This document shows positions 1 through 11,712 of a DNA stretch of 64,000 nt, one piece after another. Position 1 is the first letter of the stretch; each line of letters opens with the position of its first letter. Source of the stretch: Stromatinia cepivora (lineage: Eukaryota > Ascomycota > Leotiomycetes > Helotiales > Sclerotiniaceae). The notes under the pieces were generated by a model that ran no database searches, was not told where the DNA came from, and saw only the letters and a list, made by a program, of their open reading frames with translations. The translations under genes were made by a program, and so were the position numbers. The stretch lies in the NCBI GenBank assembly GCA_014898415.1, contig RCTD01000021.1:186001-250000 (forward strand). The letters are read 5' to 3'.

Positions 1-356
1 CTTTATGGAGCATGTATGCCTTTCTTTGGGTCTCAATCTTTTCTTCTTCACTCAATCCTTCCGTATACAGAGATGGCAAGTAACAATTATAGCACTCGAG
101 AAGACCCTCATCGCACATGATTAATCTTGTGAAAAGTTCGACTTTATGATCCTCTTCTTGAGTAATGACACCTGAAGCTATGATCTGTTTGATTTGCAGG
201 GTGTTCTTACGAATCTTGTCTTTGGCTTGGTCGATTTTGACTAGTATGGAAGGAAGATCGACTTAGACCAGCTTAGCAACCATTTGGGAGGGGTGAAAGC
301 GTGAGATAACTCACATCAATGATCTCGAATTTGTTTTTCTCGGCTTTCGAAGGCAT
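1..356 (-). CDS. Hypothetical protein, 5' part only
   Basis: The gene runs off the left edge, so only its N-terminal part is seen. The start codon is at 356. Exon 1 is 311..356 and the next exon starts at 261 (an alternative acceptor lies about 20 nt further in), continuing to base 1. The phase-consistent donor is GTTATC rather than the neighbouring GTGAGT, because only the former keeps the reading frame. About 100 residues are visible: charged, helical, with a Cys-containing patch (LECYNCYLP) and a Lys/Glu-rich tail. I do not recognise the family. It is the first of four small minus-strand genes in a row. The splice choice is the weak point; the open frame downstream of the intron is clear. 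Confidence 0.5.
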
Positions 357-858
357 TTTGAAGGCTTGATGAGCTTGAGTTAAGAGGAATTTGTGTTTTG
401 ATGTGAGAAGTTTGGAGAAAGCTGAACTGGAATCTTCTAACTTGAGGTGTGATATATAAATGTTTTAAAGAGGGCACAGTTCGCTAAAGAAAAAACCCAC
501 CCGACCAAGGCAGGAATCAACATGAACACATTTATGGAACAATTTATAGGAGTGAGATGAAAGTATCTGGTACTTGTTATCATTTGCCCGAAGGATAATG
601 GTGTGTCATATCAATTGCATAATCTGTGATTTGTAGCCTCTAGCGATCGCCTTCCCAAACACAATAACCATTGCCGTAGTCCATGATATCCAGGGGTTGC
701 AAGCTGCTTGCTTTTCCTTGCACTCGGTAGCCCATGTAGTCTCATGGCTTTGCAGGTCCGCTATAGGCGCATTAGTGTTGGTTCTTGAGGGTCATTTTTG
801 GAGAGCCACCAGCAAGTATGTTTCAACCAGGGAGCAACTTACTTCTTAGCGTATGCCT

Positions 859-1294
859 CTATGTGTGTTCAGTCTGCTGTTTCTCAGAGCCATTTGTAAA
901 GTCCCTCAAGATTATTGTGTTCAGCTCCTCCAATCTAGCAGCAAATTCCAAATCTGTTTTCTCTAGCTTTCTCTCTTTATCCTCCAGCTCCTCGACGCGT
1001 TTCTTATATTCGACTATGATTTCTTCCGATTCTATGTAGTGATGGTAGTCCGTGTCCGTGGAGTCTTCTGGCATCTCTACCTTTCTCTGTTCCTGCTTAG
1101 GATCTTTGATATCCTGGTTGTAGTCTTGTACTAATTTTCGGATTGCCGAGAGAGATGCGGAAATTTAATTACGGAATCGGATCCTGTCGGAGCGTTCCTT
1201 TATCTAGCAGTAAATAAGAGGTTAGTCTGCAGAATAAGAGTTAGAGGGTAGTTTCGTTTGATCCTACCAGATTTTTGGGTACTGGTCGAGCCAT
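859..1294 (-). CDS. Small coiled-coil protein, 109 aa
   Basis: Model: complement(join(859..1130,1173..1203,1268..1294)). Phases agree across both introns (64 and 42 nt) and give 109 residues. The N-terminus begins MARPVPKNL; the C-terminal two thirds are Glu/Lys-rich with heptad-like spacing (VEELEDKERKLEKTDLEFAA), so a coiled coil is likely. No signal peptide or membrane segment is visible. The second intron is very short for a fungus (42 nt), which lowers confidence in the exact structure. It resembles the next two genes in size, strand and coiled-coil style but has no clear sequence identity to them. Function unknown. Confidence 0.5.
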
Positions 1295-2504
1295 TTTTAA
1301 TACTTGGTATCAAGTCAGGATTTGTTGTGCGAAGGTTCGAAAAAGTTGGAGAGAACTTCAGAACTACTGGAAGTTTATGAGGGGTTCGTGATAATTAAAG
1401 AATCTATGAAAAGAAAAGAGAGCAAGGAAAAATTCACTGCCAAAGATTGGATCCAATCATTCTAGCAATCTTTTGCTGCAGGGAAAGTAATCTATGATGT
1501 ATTGTCTGATGAGATTGAGGAGTGATATCAGATATAGCATCCGGCATAGGAACAGTACAACAGATATCATACGGAGTCCTGCATTGAATGGCGGACCCCC
1601 GTGGTCAATCGTCAATGTATTCAACCCATGTACGATATTTGCTCCTACTTGCAATCGTGACATGAGTGACAGATGTACAATACGAGCTTTTGCAAATCTA
1701 AGAGTGGAATTGGCTCCTAGAAGTAACATTTTAAGGAAGGCCGTCATACTTTCAGCTGATAAGAATGATTTAGCGAAGGAAGAACTTCCGTCCCAATATG
1801 TACCTCGAAGTTTGTTCTGGCCACTATCCTCTCACAACATATCCAGCAAACATCATTAATTTAGAAACCTAGACTAATCATATATCAGTCGTGAGTGATC
1901 ATCGGAAGTCACGCTTTACATAATGTTATCAAAATTCCCTAGAGCAAGAAATATTTGGAGGCGGAACGACGAATATCCCAGCAGATACTCTTCAAATTAT
2001 TGATTTTCCGTACCGTCTGGTCTTCAGCCTGCATAACTCATCCCTTTGCATAAAATTCCAGCATTCATTGATAGCAGTGGAATCACGACCATAATTCTCG
2101 GACATGGAACGAGCATCAAGTTTTCCCGGAGCGGCCCGAAGCTCTCTGACTTGTACTGGATTTCTGGTTTTCGAGTCGAAATAAAGGTCTTGAGCGGGCT
2201 ACAGCCTGCAAAATCAAGATTTTAGATAAGGTATTCATATGTTCGAGGAGAAAAGCAAGCTCGTGTAAATTCACCGTCCAAGAATGAATCCTGCCCCAAT
2301 AATTGCTGTATCAACCTTTGTATGATATTTGCTCCAGTTCGTAGTCCCAATATAAATTTCCTACGTGCTATCTTGAGTCGTGTATATCCGTTAGACGAAA
2401 ATATCAGCAATGATCTTCAAGAAGCAGCACAGAGCAACTCGAGGAAAGTGTCAAAAGCTCAGCGAGTAGGAGCTAACATCCACTCTACATACACGGCCCA
2501 AGAC
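1295..2504. other. Intergenic, no supported gene
   Basis: About 1.2 kb between two small genes. Open frames occur on both strands but none has a good start, splice signals or recognisable protein. A short motif, GATATTTGCTCC with similar flanks, occurs at about 1633 and 2328 and again inverted at about 2465, suggesting remnants of a small repeat rather than coding sequence. Confidence 0.5.
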
Positions 2505-2913
2505 TCAAGGCTCCTTCACCTTTCCATCTTCATCCCCTTTATCTCCATCTACACCCACAACAATCTTATCATCATCTTCATCTGCACTACCAGAATCAAC
2601 CAATCCACAATAATCTTTATGCTCAGCAGCCGTCTCCCGGAACTTCTTTCTTATATCCCTAAGCCGTTCTTGAATTTGTTCTAACTCTGTGATGTGCCCA
2701 TCGTTCTTTTCTTTGTGCTTTTGAAGTTCCTCTTGTGTCTGTTCCATTTGCTTGTTCAATTTGAGAGCCGTTTGATCGAAGTTTGCGCAGGACTTTTTCT
2801 ATAATGAGAACGTGAGTGGAATCTTCAAGGGGCTTGGGAGAGTAAAGTAGAGATGAGGTTAGAGTTGGAGCTGAACTTACGAAACTCTCTTCGAGCTCCA
2901 ATGATTTGGCCAT
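2505..2913 (-). CDS. Small coiled-coil protein with acidic tail, 108 aa
   Basis: Model: complement(join(2505..2798,2881..2913)), 108 residues. Exon 1 encodes MAKSLELEESF, followed by a GTAAGT donor and a TTATAG acceptor with phase 0 preserved. Residues 20-75 are rich in Gln, Glu and Lys with leucine/isoleucine at heptad spacing (a coiled coil); the tail is strongly acidic (SADEDDDK, GDKGDEDGK). No signal peptide. The reading frame through the intron is also open, which produces a longer but less protein-like alternative. Family not recognised. Size and architecture match the neighbouring small genes, so they may form a local group of lineage-specific coiled-coil proteins. Confidence 0.6.
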
Positions 2914-3516
2914 TTTGTAGATCCGGAGGATCGAGGCTAGGCTGGAGGCTCTGATGCATTGCTGGGCATTTGATGTGAATTTTGAGTTGAAATTGCTTGA
3001 AAGCAAGTGGAAAATATAGGTGAATAGGTGACTGGTTAAGTGGAGAGCATCATTCACTCAATAAAGCTTTAGAATAAATTTATTTACCAAAATATTAGCA
3101 AGATATTGTGAATTTGGCATTCCTGTGTTCAAAGAAGATTAAAAGGCAAAGCAAACTTCGAGATCTTGTATATACATTTGAGCTCCTGGTCACCTAAATT
3201 CTGCAAAATTTCTTTTTGAAATGTATGACAATCATTATCCCACGTTCCCTTCACAACTCCAAACCCACCAAGGAACTAAACAATTTCCTAGTTGACTTGC
3301 ACACAGTATCACATTATTCTTGAAATCTCCTTCCTATGGACACATCAAGATGTTAGTACAGCTAGAACCTAGCATTTTAAACTTGCACCACGCCCTGCAT
3401 CACCTACCATCAGGAAGAAGAAAGATTAAAGGGCCGTGCCTGATTTGATGGGTTCAGATCAGCATTCATGAACTTTCATACGGCGTCTGTGGTGTTTGCT
3501 GCATTGAAACCAGTCT
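2914..3516. other. Intergenic, nothing seen
   Basis: Non-coding spacer upstream of the 2.5 kb gene and downstream of the 3.5 kb gene. No RNA gene, repeat or open frame worth naming. Confidence 0.5.
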
Positions 3517-4468
3517 TCATGAGCTAAGTGCTGGTCCGTCCAAAGACTTCAAGAAATCATATTTCCGTGTTCTCATTCTCTCAAAGTTCCTCTTTCTATC
3601 AAGTCCCCAGAGAATTAGTATATATAGGATAGTTTCAACGACAAAATGTGCAACATGAACTTGGAACATTAAAGCCACGAAGGTGGGAAGAACTTACAAT
3701 GTGCCGATCAGCTTTTCCAGCAACATCATTGGCAGTTTGAGTTTCCAGACTCAATTCTTCCGCCAGGATCATCTGCTTGAATTTCTGAAATAGTTTCGAC
3801 TCGTACAGCGCAAACTTTCCATTTAATTCACGCTCCTGATTTTCCAACAAAATTGTTTGGTAAAGAGCCAATTCATCTTTCAACTCGCGCTCTTGATTGT
3901 CACTTCTGGCCTTTTGAGATTTCAACTCCTGTCCGGCAGCCTGAATGTCCTTGATGACTTCTTTTACAAGGAGGTCTTGATGTTGAAGCTTCTTTGCTGT
4001 TGTCTGGATGTTTATATCTTGAAACTTTCTGTGGATGTCTATTATGTGAATATTGGCATCTTGAGTCCTTCTGTGGATTTCTAGTGTCTGGAGTTGGGTG
4101 TCTTGACACTTTAGTTGATTGTCTAAATTCTGGATGCTCGCCGTTTGGCCTTTTTGGTTGAACTCTAAAGCCTGGACATGAGATGTTTGAATCTTCAGGC
4201 TGTATTCCAAAGCCGCAATCCTACTTTCATAATTCCAAACCTTAGTTTTCAGTCCTTTGTTGGCTTGTTCGAGGTTTCTAATTCGGTTGAAGAGTGCGGG
4301 CTATAAGTAGGGAGATTTGTCAGTTTTATCTATGAGAAAATTTGGGCGCATGGGAATTAAACCGGAACATACTGGTACTTGTTGTTGGTGGATTATAGTC
4401 ACAGAATTTCCAGGTGCTATGGTAGCACCCATAATTCCAGCTCTTTCCAGTTCCTGATAAGAATTCAT
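3517..4468 (-). CDS. Coiled-coil protein with internal repeats, 257 aa
   Basis: Model: complement(join(3517..3591,3698..4300,4373..4468)), 257 residues. The start MNSYQELERAG is followed by a 32-codon first exon, GTATGT donor and TTATAG acceptor. A GTAAGT donor and AAAG acceptor join the last short exon, which reads cleanly to a stop. Residues 35-190 form a long helical region of imperfect repeats: a unit of roughly 14 residues with the pattern Q-D-x-x-I-x-x-x-x-I-H-R recurs several times, suggesting expansion by small duplications. No membrane segment or catalytic motif is visible. Function unknown; a structural or scaffolding coiled coil is the most that can be said. The last exon depends on the acceptor chosen. 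Confidence 0.6.
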
Positions 4469-5472
4469 TTTGGCCGCGACAAGGTTTTAAAGAAGTTGGA
4501 GATTTGAGTTTGGAAGACTGCTGGATGATTCGGAATATGCTCTCATTTGCAAAATACTAATTGATGACAAGTCGAAATTGATGGATGAGGGAGTCAATTA
4601 TATAATTGAAGAGAAACTCTAATTTGTGAAGGAAGACGTGTTTTGTTGTGTTGGAGAGGAGAATGGAAAGTTGAGAAATTAAAATCACTGTGCTTGTAGA
4701 CGTGGTTTGGTTTGGTTTGGTGTGCGAGTCTACTAGTTTGACAACCTTGATATCTGAAGGAAAACTGATCTTAGCTCATATTTGGGGGAAGGAATGCGAA
4801 GCTACCTTGATATTGCGTGGCAGCTCCTTCCAAATTTGTGATTGTCACGTGTTTACAACGTAAAAAATGAAGGAGCCGATGTCTAGATCTTCATGCCCAC
4901 AGCTAATTTCATAGACGACTTCATTGTATGGGTCTCATTTAACATAATATACCGACTATTATATAATGCCCGTAATTCATAGGGAGGAAGAGAGTAAGAT
5001 CTTTTAATCATATAATCGAAAGTAAATTCAAACAAAAAGAATTTCTTCAAAATATAAAAGTACTCCTATCCCATTTCGCTACCATTAAAGTGCCCCACAA
5101 AAATCACATCTCGACATCCCCATATGACAAAAGCTCAAGAGCGCGACGCTCTCAAACCCCAATGAACAACACAGTATACGCACGAAGTTATACCCTGTCT
5201 CACTGTCCGACCGAAGCCCTGCCAATTGCTAAGTAGAGAGGCGAACAAACATTCTCGGGAATGATGAACTCTACCGCTACGCCATCGTGACGTGGGGGTG
5301 CTTGGATGTTTGGTCTTTTATTGAGAATATATATCGGCGGTTGGTAGGTATGTTTGCTTTGGTATGTCTTCATCATGATTCTTTCATTATGAGTAGGTAT
5401 ATGGTTTGGAAATGAGCTCTAACATCAGGCGTTAACGTGCCTGTATATGCATATAGGGTCTTAAAATCCTTT
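4469..5472. other. Intergenic, no supported gene
   Basis: About 1 kb with AT-rich stretches, a short GGTTT repeat near 4705-4725, and no credible coding frame on either strand. It separates the small coiled-coil genes from the Hint-protein gene. Confidence 0.5.
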
Positions 5473-5706
5473 TCATAAGCAGATTTTGACACTGAGAACA
5501 TCTCCAGAGACATTTAAGACAGTGCCCGCCCTAAAATGATTTTCTCCATCATCGAAAACCTCGTTCATCCACTGGTTCATCCAAGATCCTTCGAGAGCAT
5601 GGAAATTAACGAAATCTTTCCAATATTGATTACTGGAATTACTGGTGTTGTCTAAAAGCACTTTCTGCCGTCTAAATCTGCATGCAAAAGTTCTAAAAGC
5701 AGACAA
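5473..5706 (-). other. Orphan open segment, possible extra exon
   Basis: An open minus-strand frame of up to 77 codons, lacking an in-frame ATG at its 5' end, lies just downstream of the Hint-protein gene. Its translation looks protein-like (aromatic-rich, with WKDFVNFHALEGSWMNQW) rather than random. Several TTTAG-type acceptors near 5655-5695 could join it to an upstream exon; one of them is in phase with a GTTGAT donor in the last exon of the Hint gene. It could therefore be an alternative terminal exon, a separate tiny gene, or a relic. Not recognised. Confidence 0.25.
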
Positions 5707-5898
5707 TAATGTGAAATGTTTTCAGATGGCATTCATTTAGCATTAACCCGAATAACACCTCAAGTGGGCATACACAGCACTGCAGAGAAATGGAATCACT
5801 AGTCATATTTGACAACATGAAGCGTAAGAAATCATATTATTGCTATTTAGGAAAAAATTACTCATAAACAAACTTCAAAATTGCAATAAAAATAGCGA

Positions 5899-8800
5899 TC
5901 AACTCATATCCGACGACTCAGTGTTGACAATTTCGATCCAATTAGTTGCTTCCTGCCAGGTAAGGAAAAACATAAAAAAACACAGATTTCAAATCCTCTG
6001 CAATACAAACTGTGATTGGCATGCGTCCGTTAACCCATTCTCAACAATTTCGATCCAACTAGTTGATCTCTCCTTATCATCACCTTTGTTATTGATCCTC
6101 GCCGTCCAGATTGACTGAAACGATTCTCCCGCTTTTAGAATAAGGTTGTTCAGACTACTGGATGTCTCTTTTGGAAGACCAGCTGCTCGAAGGTCGTATT
6201 CGTAGTATATCGAGTCGTTTCCCAGTCTTGCTGGTATGGGCAAATGCGCAGACGTAATTCCGCTGGGAGTGGCGAAGGTATGTCCGTTTTCATTTTTATC
6301 GGCATCAGTATCGGGAACCAATGCAATTGCATCGGTTTTGTCAGCGCCATTTCGAAAGAGACAGACGTCGTCATCGCCAGAGTAAAGAGTGATAGCTGCG
6401 TTTGATATAGTCACATCATCGGAGGATTCATTCTTACCAGTGATGGTGATGGTAGTCACTTTGCCTGCAGGGACATCGGAAGCAGAGATTGAGTACTTGA
6501 GCTGGGGCTCTGGGGAAGCATCGAAGGTGGCAATAAGTTCATGCCCGACATCATTGATGAAATCGGCAATCGGGTCTGGAGGTGGTTGTGCTTTGACAAA
6601 TAGATTGATGAAGAGCTGCACAATCATGAGGATTACTCCAACCACAGCCAAAACTGCACCGAGAATGGGCAAAGCAACACTAAAAGTACCAGTGACCGCC
6701 CACAGGCCAATGTCGGCTCCAACATCGACGACATCGAGCAAAACGGTCAAGCCTTGGACGACGACATTGAGCACTCCTATCCACTTCCCAGGCTCAGATA
6801 GAGAGTTCCAATCGGTAGCCAATGCAAAGGACATGGCAACAACCAAGCCAATTCCAAGAACCGCGTTGAGTACTCGTAGCATATTTCCAGAAATATTAAA
6901 TTTCTTGGCCACATCCTCGTAGCCCGGTGGAACGTCGTGAACAACGTCTTCAATAGCTTCATTCCAGCTTCCTTCGCCGTCGGATTCTGTGGGAGTCCCC
7001 TCGCCATGAATACCATCCGCGATCGCCGTACGATAATCTTCCGTGCCAGAAATCTCTTGAGCTATATCCCCCATTTTGCTGCTGTTCTCAGTAATCTCCT
7101 CTGAAAGACCGTCATTGAGGGACTCCATGTTGAGCTCGTCTGCTGGAGTAGAGGCTGGCTTCGACTTGAATTCTTTGAAGGCATTGAACGCCTTATCGAC
7201 ACCGCCAACTACCATTCGAAGTACTTCAATTATAACAACTGCTCGTTTAGCGTCCGATAGACTGTCCCAATTGTTCACTAAGCCCCAAAGACTCACAGCA
7301 GCAATAGCCAGACTGACGCCAACCTACTCATCATGTATATATTAGCTCAGTCCTTGGCTGCGCAACAGCAGATGAAACAAAACCTTACCATGCATATGCT
7401 TGAAATACCTTTCAACTTGCCAACCCCAGGAAGCGACGATGAAAACTTCTCAGCGGCTTTATCAAAAGCTTGGCCTACCCATTTCCAGAGTGCAGTCCCA
7501 CCAAATGCAGATTGTAGCCCCTTTCCAATATATGAGAACCATCCACTCAACTCCTGCATGAATAGAGTGCTTTTCTCTAGTAGTGCAGCTGCTCTTGTTT
7601 GTGCGTCAGCTTCGTTATTTAAGTTGTTCTGTTTTTCGAATTCATTGATATCCTCCAGAATTCCATTTTTTACATCGCTGGAGATGGAAGGATCGTCGTT
7701 TATTACTGCCACGATAAGATCTTTCATGGAATCATAAAGCCAGTTGTATTTTGCGTCCTCACTGCCGCCTGGTTCGATGTCTGCAATCGATGCACCTTCA
7801 TTCAACGCAAAAGCCATGAAAGTGTCAAAAAGTTTCTGAGACCAATCTGCAGACGGACTCAAAGCATCTAAAATATTGCATTGCTTGTTGATTAAGTTGT
7901 TACCCTGAAGCAATTGTTTAGTTGTCTGTGTTAAAAAGTGAAAGAATACATTAGATATCACAAATAAGGTGAGGAGATACTCACATCGTCCCCTATCGGA
8001 AAATGAACCCAGGTAGTTAGCAGAACCTGATTACCCGTGATCTTATCGTAAAGCTTCGAAGCCCAATTATCGGGATCGCTATCAAGGTATGGTTGCAAAT
8101 TGTCTTGGTATCGCCCTTTCATTGCCTCTCGCGAACTAAGGCGGTTGATGTCGTTGTATTCTTCACTTTGCGACAGACAGTTCTTTCCATTACCTTGCCA
8201 CCAGTACCAAAGCTTTTTCATTTCTTTATCCGTAAAAGAATTCATATATTTCTGTGTCCGACCAACATAGCGACAGATGAAAGCTGGGCCATACTTGTCT
8301 TTGAAAAATGTCTTCAGCTCAGCTGGCAGATTGTCTGCTAAAGCCAACGGGAGATCGTCCGGAACGATAGGTTTTGGTACTTTTAGGATCTCTTTCCGTT
8401 GGGTATCATCCATATGGAAATACATCATATTTCGTATCAACAGTTGGGAGTAATTGTGTAACTAATTTGGAGTTAGTTTGTGTTTGCCAATTGAGAGGAA
8501 CAATATTAGTCCAGATTACCGATTGTTCTTGGTATCCGCCAAAAGTAATAAGATCCTTGAGGCTTGGCGCGCTGAGAGCTAACAGACTCTCTGTTACCAT
8601 GGCCGGTTGAAGCTTTCCATCAGATGGGCGAGCTTCTCCAGACTTCAAGGCTAATTCATACGCACGAGAAATCTTTAAGCGAGAAGCAGTGACCGCATCC
8701 GACTCTAAGATAGTTCCTTGAACTAAATGACTGTTTTCTGTGTCAACCAAGTTTGTTCATTATTTTCTTTTCCATTACTGTGAAAACTTACCGGTTTCCT

Positions 8801-11712
8801 TTGTATCCTCGTTTTAAAGGATCATATTCGTAGAAGTAGCCAGTAAAATTCTCGAAAAAAACATCCATCGTAAAATTCATCTCAGTGAAGAGGGATGGTA
8901 AAGTAATGTCAATATCCAGGTCAGATTTGAAGCTAACACCAAATGTTTTCTTCATGTCGAGGCCAGCATCAGAGATAAAAGGAACAAGAGGTGCACGCTT
9001 AAATTTTATCGAGTATATCGTCTCGCCGCCTTTCAATCTTGCGGTGACATCGTAGAAGCTGCCAAGCTGTTGGCCAAACTTTTGGTTAATCTGATCTCGC
9101 AGCTGCTCCACCGAAATAAGTTTCATCGAAAGGACTTCCGTTGGAGGACCGTTCCAGAAACCATCTTCATAGATCCCTCCATCTATGGGTTCTTCTGGTT
9201 CAGTTCGCTCAGTATTAGGAGGCCAAACACTCTGATCCAATGTAACTTGCCATTTCCCAATCGCCTCCCAGCTATTATCATCTGACTCATCTCCACTCAT
9301 ACTTGTATTACTGCCTGACAATTGATCAAGGCTGCATGCTTTAGCCTCAAATGAATGAACTTTATCTCGTGGAGGAGCTTCCTGAGCCTGAGATTCAGAT
9401 GATATGTAGATGACTCCTTTTCCTGCTATGGCTCGAGAGCAAATCTCGAACACTCCATGTTCGAAAAGGTTGGTTTGCTTCAACTCCCTGGTCCATCGCA
9501 ATTGCCTCTTTCGTGAATCGTATGTGCTTCGGAGCTGCACTTCTCCCTGTATAATAAGATAGCCATCAATTAGGCTCAAATATGGAAGCTCATATCCCGC
9601 TGGCAGTCGATCAACATGATGAGCTTTGAGACGGAATCCTCTAGCAAGACGATCAATGGGAATACCTTTGGAAACTGATAGAGCTTTGGACATTTTGATT
9701 TGTTCTGTATAATTCAAAGGATATTTCGAGTTCCACAAAGAAGATTCCTGCCCATCTGGAGAGTTGTATTGGCCAAACAGTTCCCAGTTCAATCGTTGGT
9801 AAATGGCCTGAGCATCAAACTTTCCGAACATAGACCGCAACTCCTGAAAGTGGGACAATAGACCTAGCCTCTTGTCCCCTGGAACTTTGCGAAACATCTC
9901 GACAGTCTTTTTCAATGTGTGAGATTCGGCGTTCATGTCAACCAAATAACTGTTCGCGTGGTAGGTCTGAGCATTCCCAGGTAATGAAAGATTGAATGCG
10001 CTGTCCAATTGACATTTTTTCGTTTTTTCAATTGATTCAATTTCAACAGATACATATTCATTTGCCTGCAGACAAAATAAAATGTGTCCGACGGCGAGCT
10101 TGCCAATGCGACCATATGAGTTGAGTCTTTGTGCTGCTTCAGGGTCAACTGCGCGAAGCCCTGTCGTTGTATGAAACACTTGTGAGCTCAGGGCCCAAGG
10201 TACCTCCCCATCTAAAATTATATCATGTCAGTAAAAGTTTTCTGGCTGCTATTAGATTTGAATTCTCTCACTAAAGCCAACTAGATCTGCCTTAAGAGAC
10301 TGCTGGATAGGCCTACGGAAGGCAGTGACCGATAAGTTGGAATCGTTGCTAACTAGAACTTTATCTCCAGGACATAAAGCTTCAATTGATCGTGCTGTTC
10401 CATCGGCAAGGCTAATTGAAGTTCCGGGTAATATAATGTTCCTTGGGTCTGCGTAATTGTATGATGTGACAGGAAGATAATTTCCTTCCCATCCGAATTG
10501 ATTCTGCTCCTCGTGACTATATGCTGTACTTGGAAATTAGAAAAAAGAATGATTTAATGCTGTGATTTGCACAAATTCACAGTGGATATAACATACCGGA
10601 TTGCTGCCAGGACGTGACAGCATCAAATTCTTTGGCTACAAAAGCGCGGTACATTCCGGTGGTCCAGTAGGGAAGGATTTCTTTCTCCCAAGAGTTCGTT
10701 AGGGCGAGACAATAAGACTGCCACTCATTTATTATTTCTTCTTGGTCTTGTAGTCGGTTCAGACTATCTTGCAGCTCCCTATTATAATCACCGTCGTCGA
10801 AAGTATTAACGCCCATATGCACGTCGTAGAATGCCTTTGTGACAGTCCAGGTAGGTGCAGGTTGCTGCACGTTAGTGGTGGTATTAGGTGGACAAAGTCC
10901 AATTGTAGCTACGCGGCCACAGAACTTGACGATTTCATCCATTTTTGCTGGATTTCCTTTGCCTTCGTTTTCCCATAAACTGTAAGACCATTGGTTCAAG
11001 ATTTGACAACTTGCCTTATCTTGAAATTCGATGCTTGAGGAGGTGGGCGCGGTGCGATACACAAGATTTCGGTCCTGCATATAGTCTGCAATAATGAGCC
11101 ACGCGATGCTGAAAAGATGATCGTCCCTGAGAATATCTGTCCGTATCTCGTTGTTAATGAAGCTTTGCGAGGTCAGAAGGCTCCGGTAATTGTCGGCGAA
11201 GCCAAGGTCATTCCAGAGTATTTCCATGGTAGGAGCTTGTTGGGACTCGAGCTCTCGATTTATGTGTTCTCCTAGACAAAAGCCCATGAGGTTTGTAAGA
11301 ACCTCAAGGTAGCGCACTTTAGAATTGCCCTATCCCACAATATTAGCATGAATGCTTAGCAGTGTTTGTTTTTGTATAAATGGTTCTAAAATCTTACACC
11401 GCTGACGTATTGCTTTAAGTGCTTGTGGTCGTATTTATCGTCAACACTAGCGATTCCGCTACTCATCGAGGGAATTGAGGCCTTGTACAGTAAGTCCCAT
11501 ATGTCGAATATATCGATTTTCGGGTTATCAGGATCATCATCATTCTCAGGGTAATTAGGAGCCCTATCAATGTGGGATTGTAAATGAGGTTCATCTTTGA
11601 GAAAGGCTCGAACCTTGTTATGCAGCCTATTGGTATAATCATCGTAGGGAAATAGCTTGACAGCTTTGATACCTTTTATAGCCTCTCCAAAGAGTTTTTC
11701 GAGATCTGACAT
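5899..11712 (-). CDS. Giant Hint-domain membrane-associated protein, ~1771 aa
   Basis: Model: complement(join(5899..5952,6007..7323,7389..7925,7985..8461,8520..8730,8792..10211,10272..10523,10597..11329,11398..11712)). All nine exons join in phase, giving about 1771 residues. Residues about 378-527 match the Hint (hedgehog/intein) fold of fungal proteins: a start block GTSISLADGT then CPGDKVLV, a middle block FHTTTGLRAVDP, and an end block TYHANSYLV. Hint domains normally open with a nucleophilic Cys a few residues before the Gly-Thr; here those positions are I-I-L-P, so self-splicing is probably lost. Residues about 1316-1335 and 1463-1560 contain long hydrophobic segments, predicting membrane insertion or a pore-like bundle, followed by a beta-rich C-terminus. 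No signal peptide. Regions outside the Hint domain are not recognised. The last 17-residue exon is inferred from a duplicated sequence; otherwise the gene ends at 5989. Confidence 0.7.

Noticed and set aside
1494..1859. Plus-strand open frame of 121 codons with an overlapping minus-strand frame
   Set aside because: Neither strand shows protein-like composition, splice continuity or a recognisable family; probably chance.
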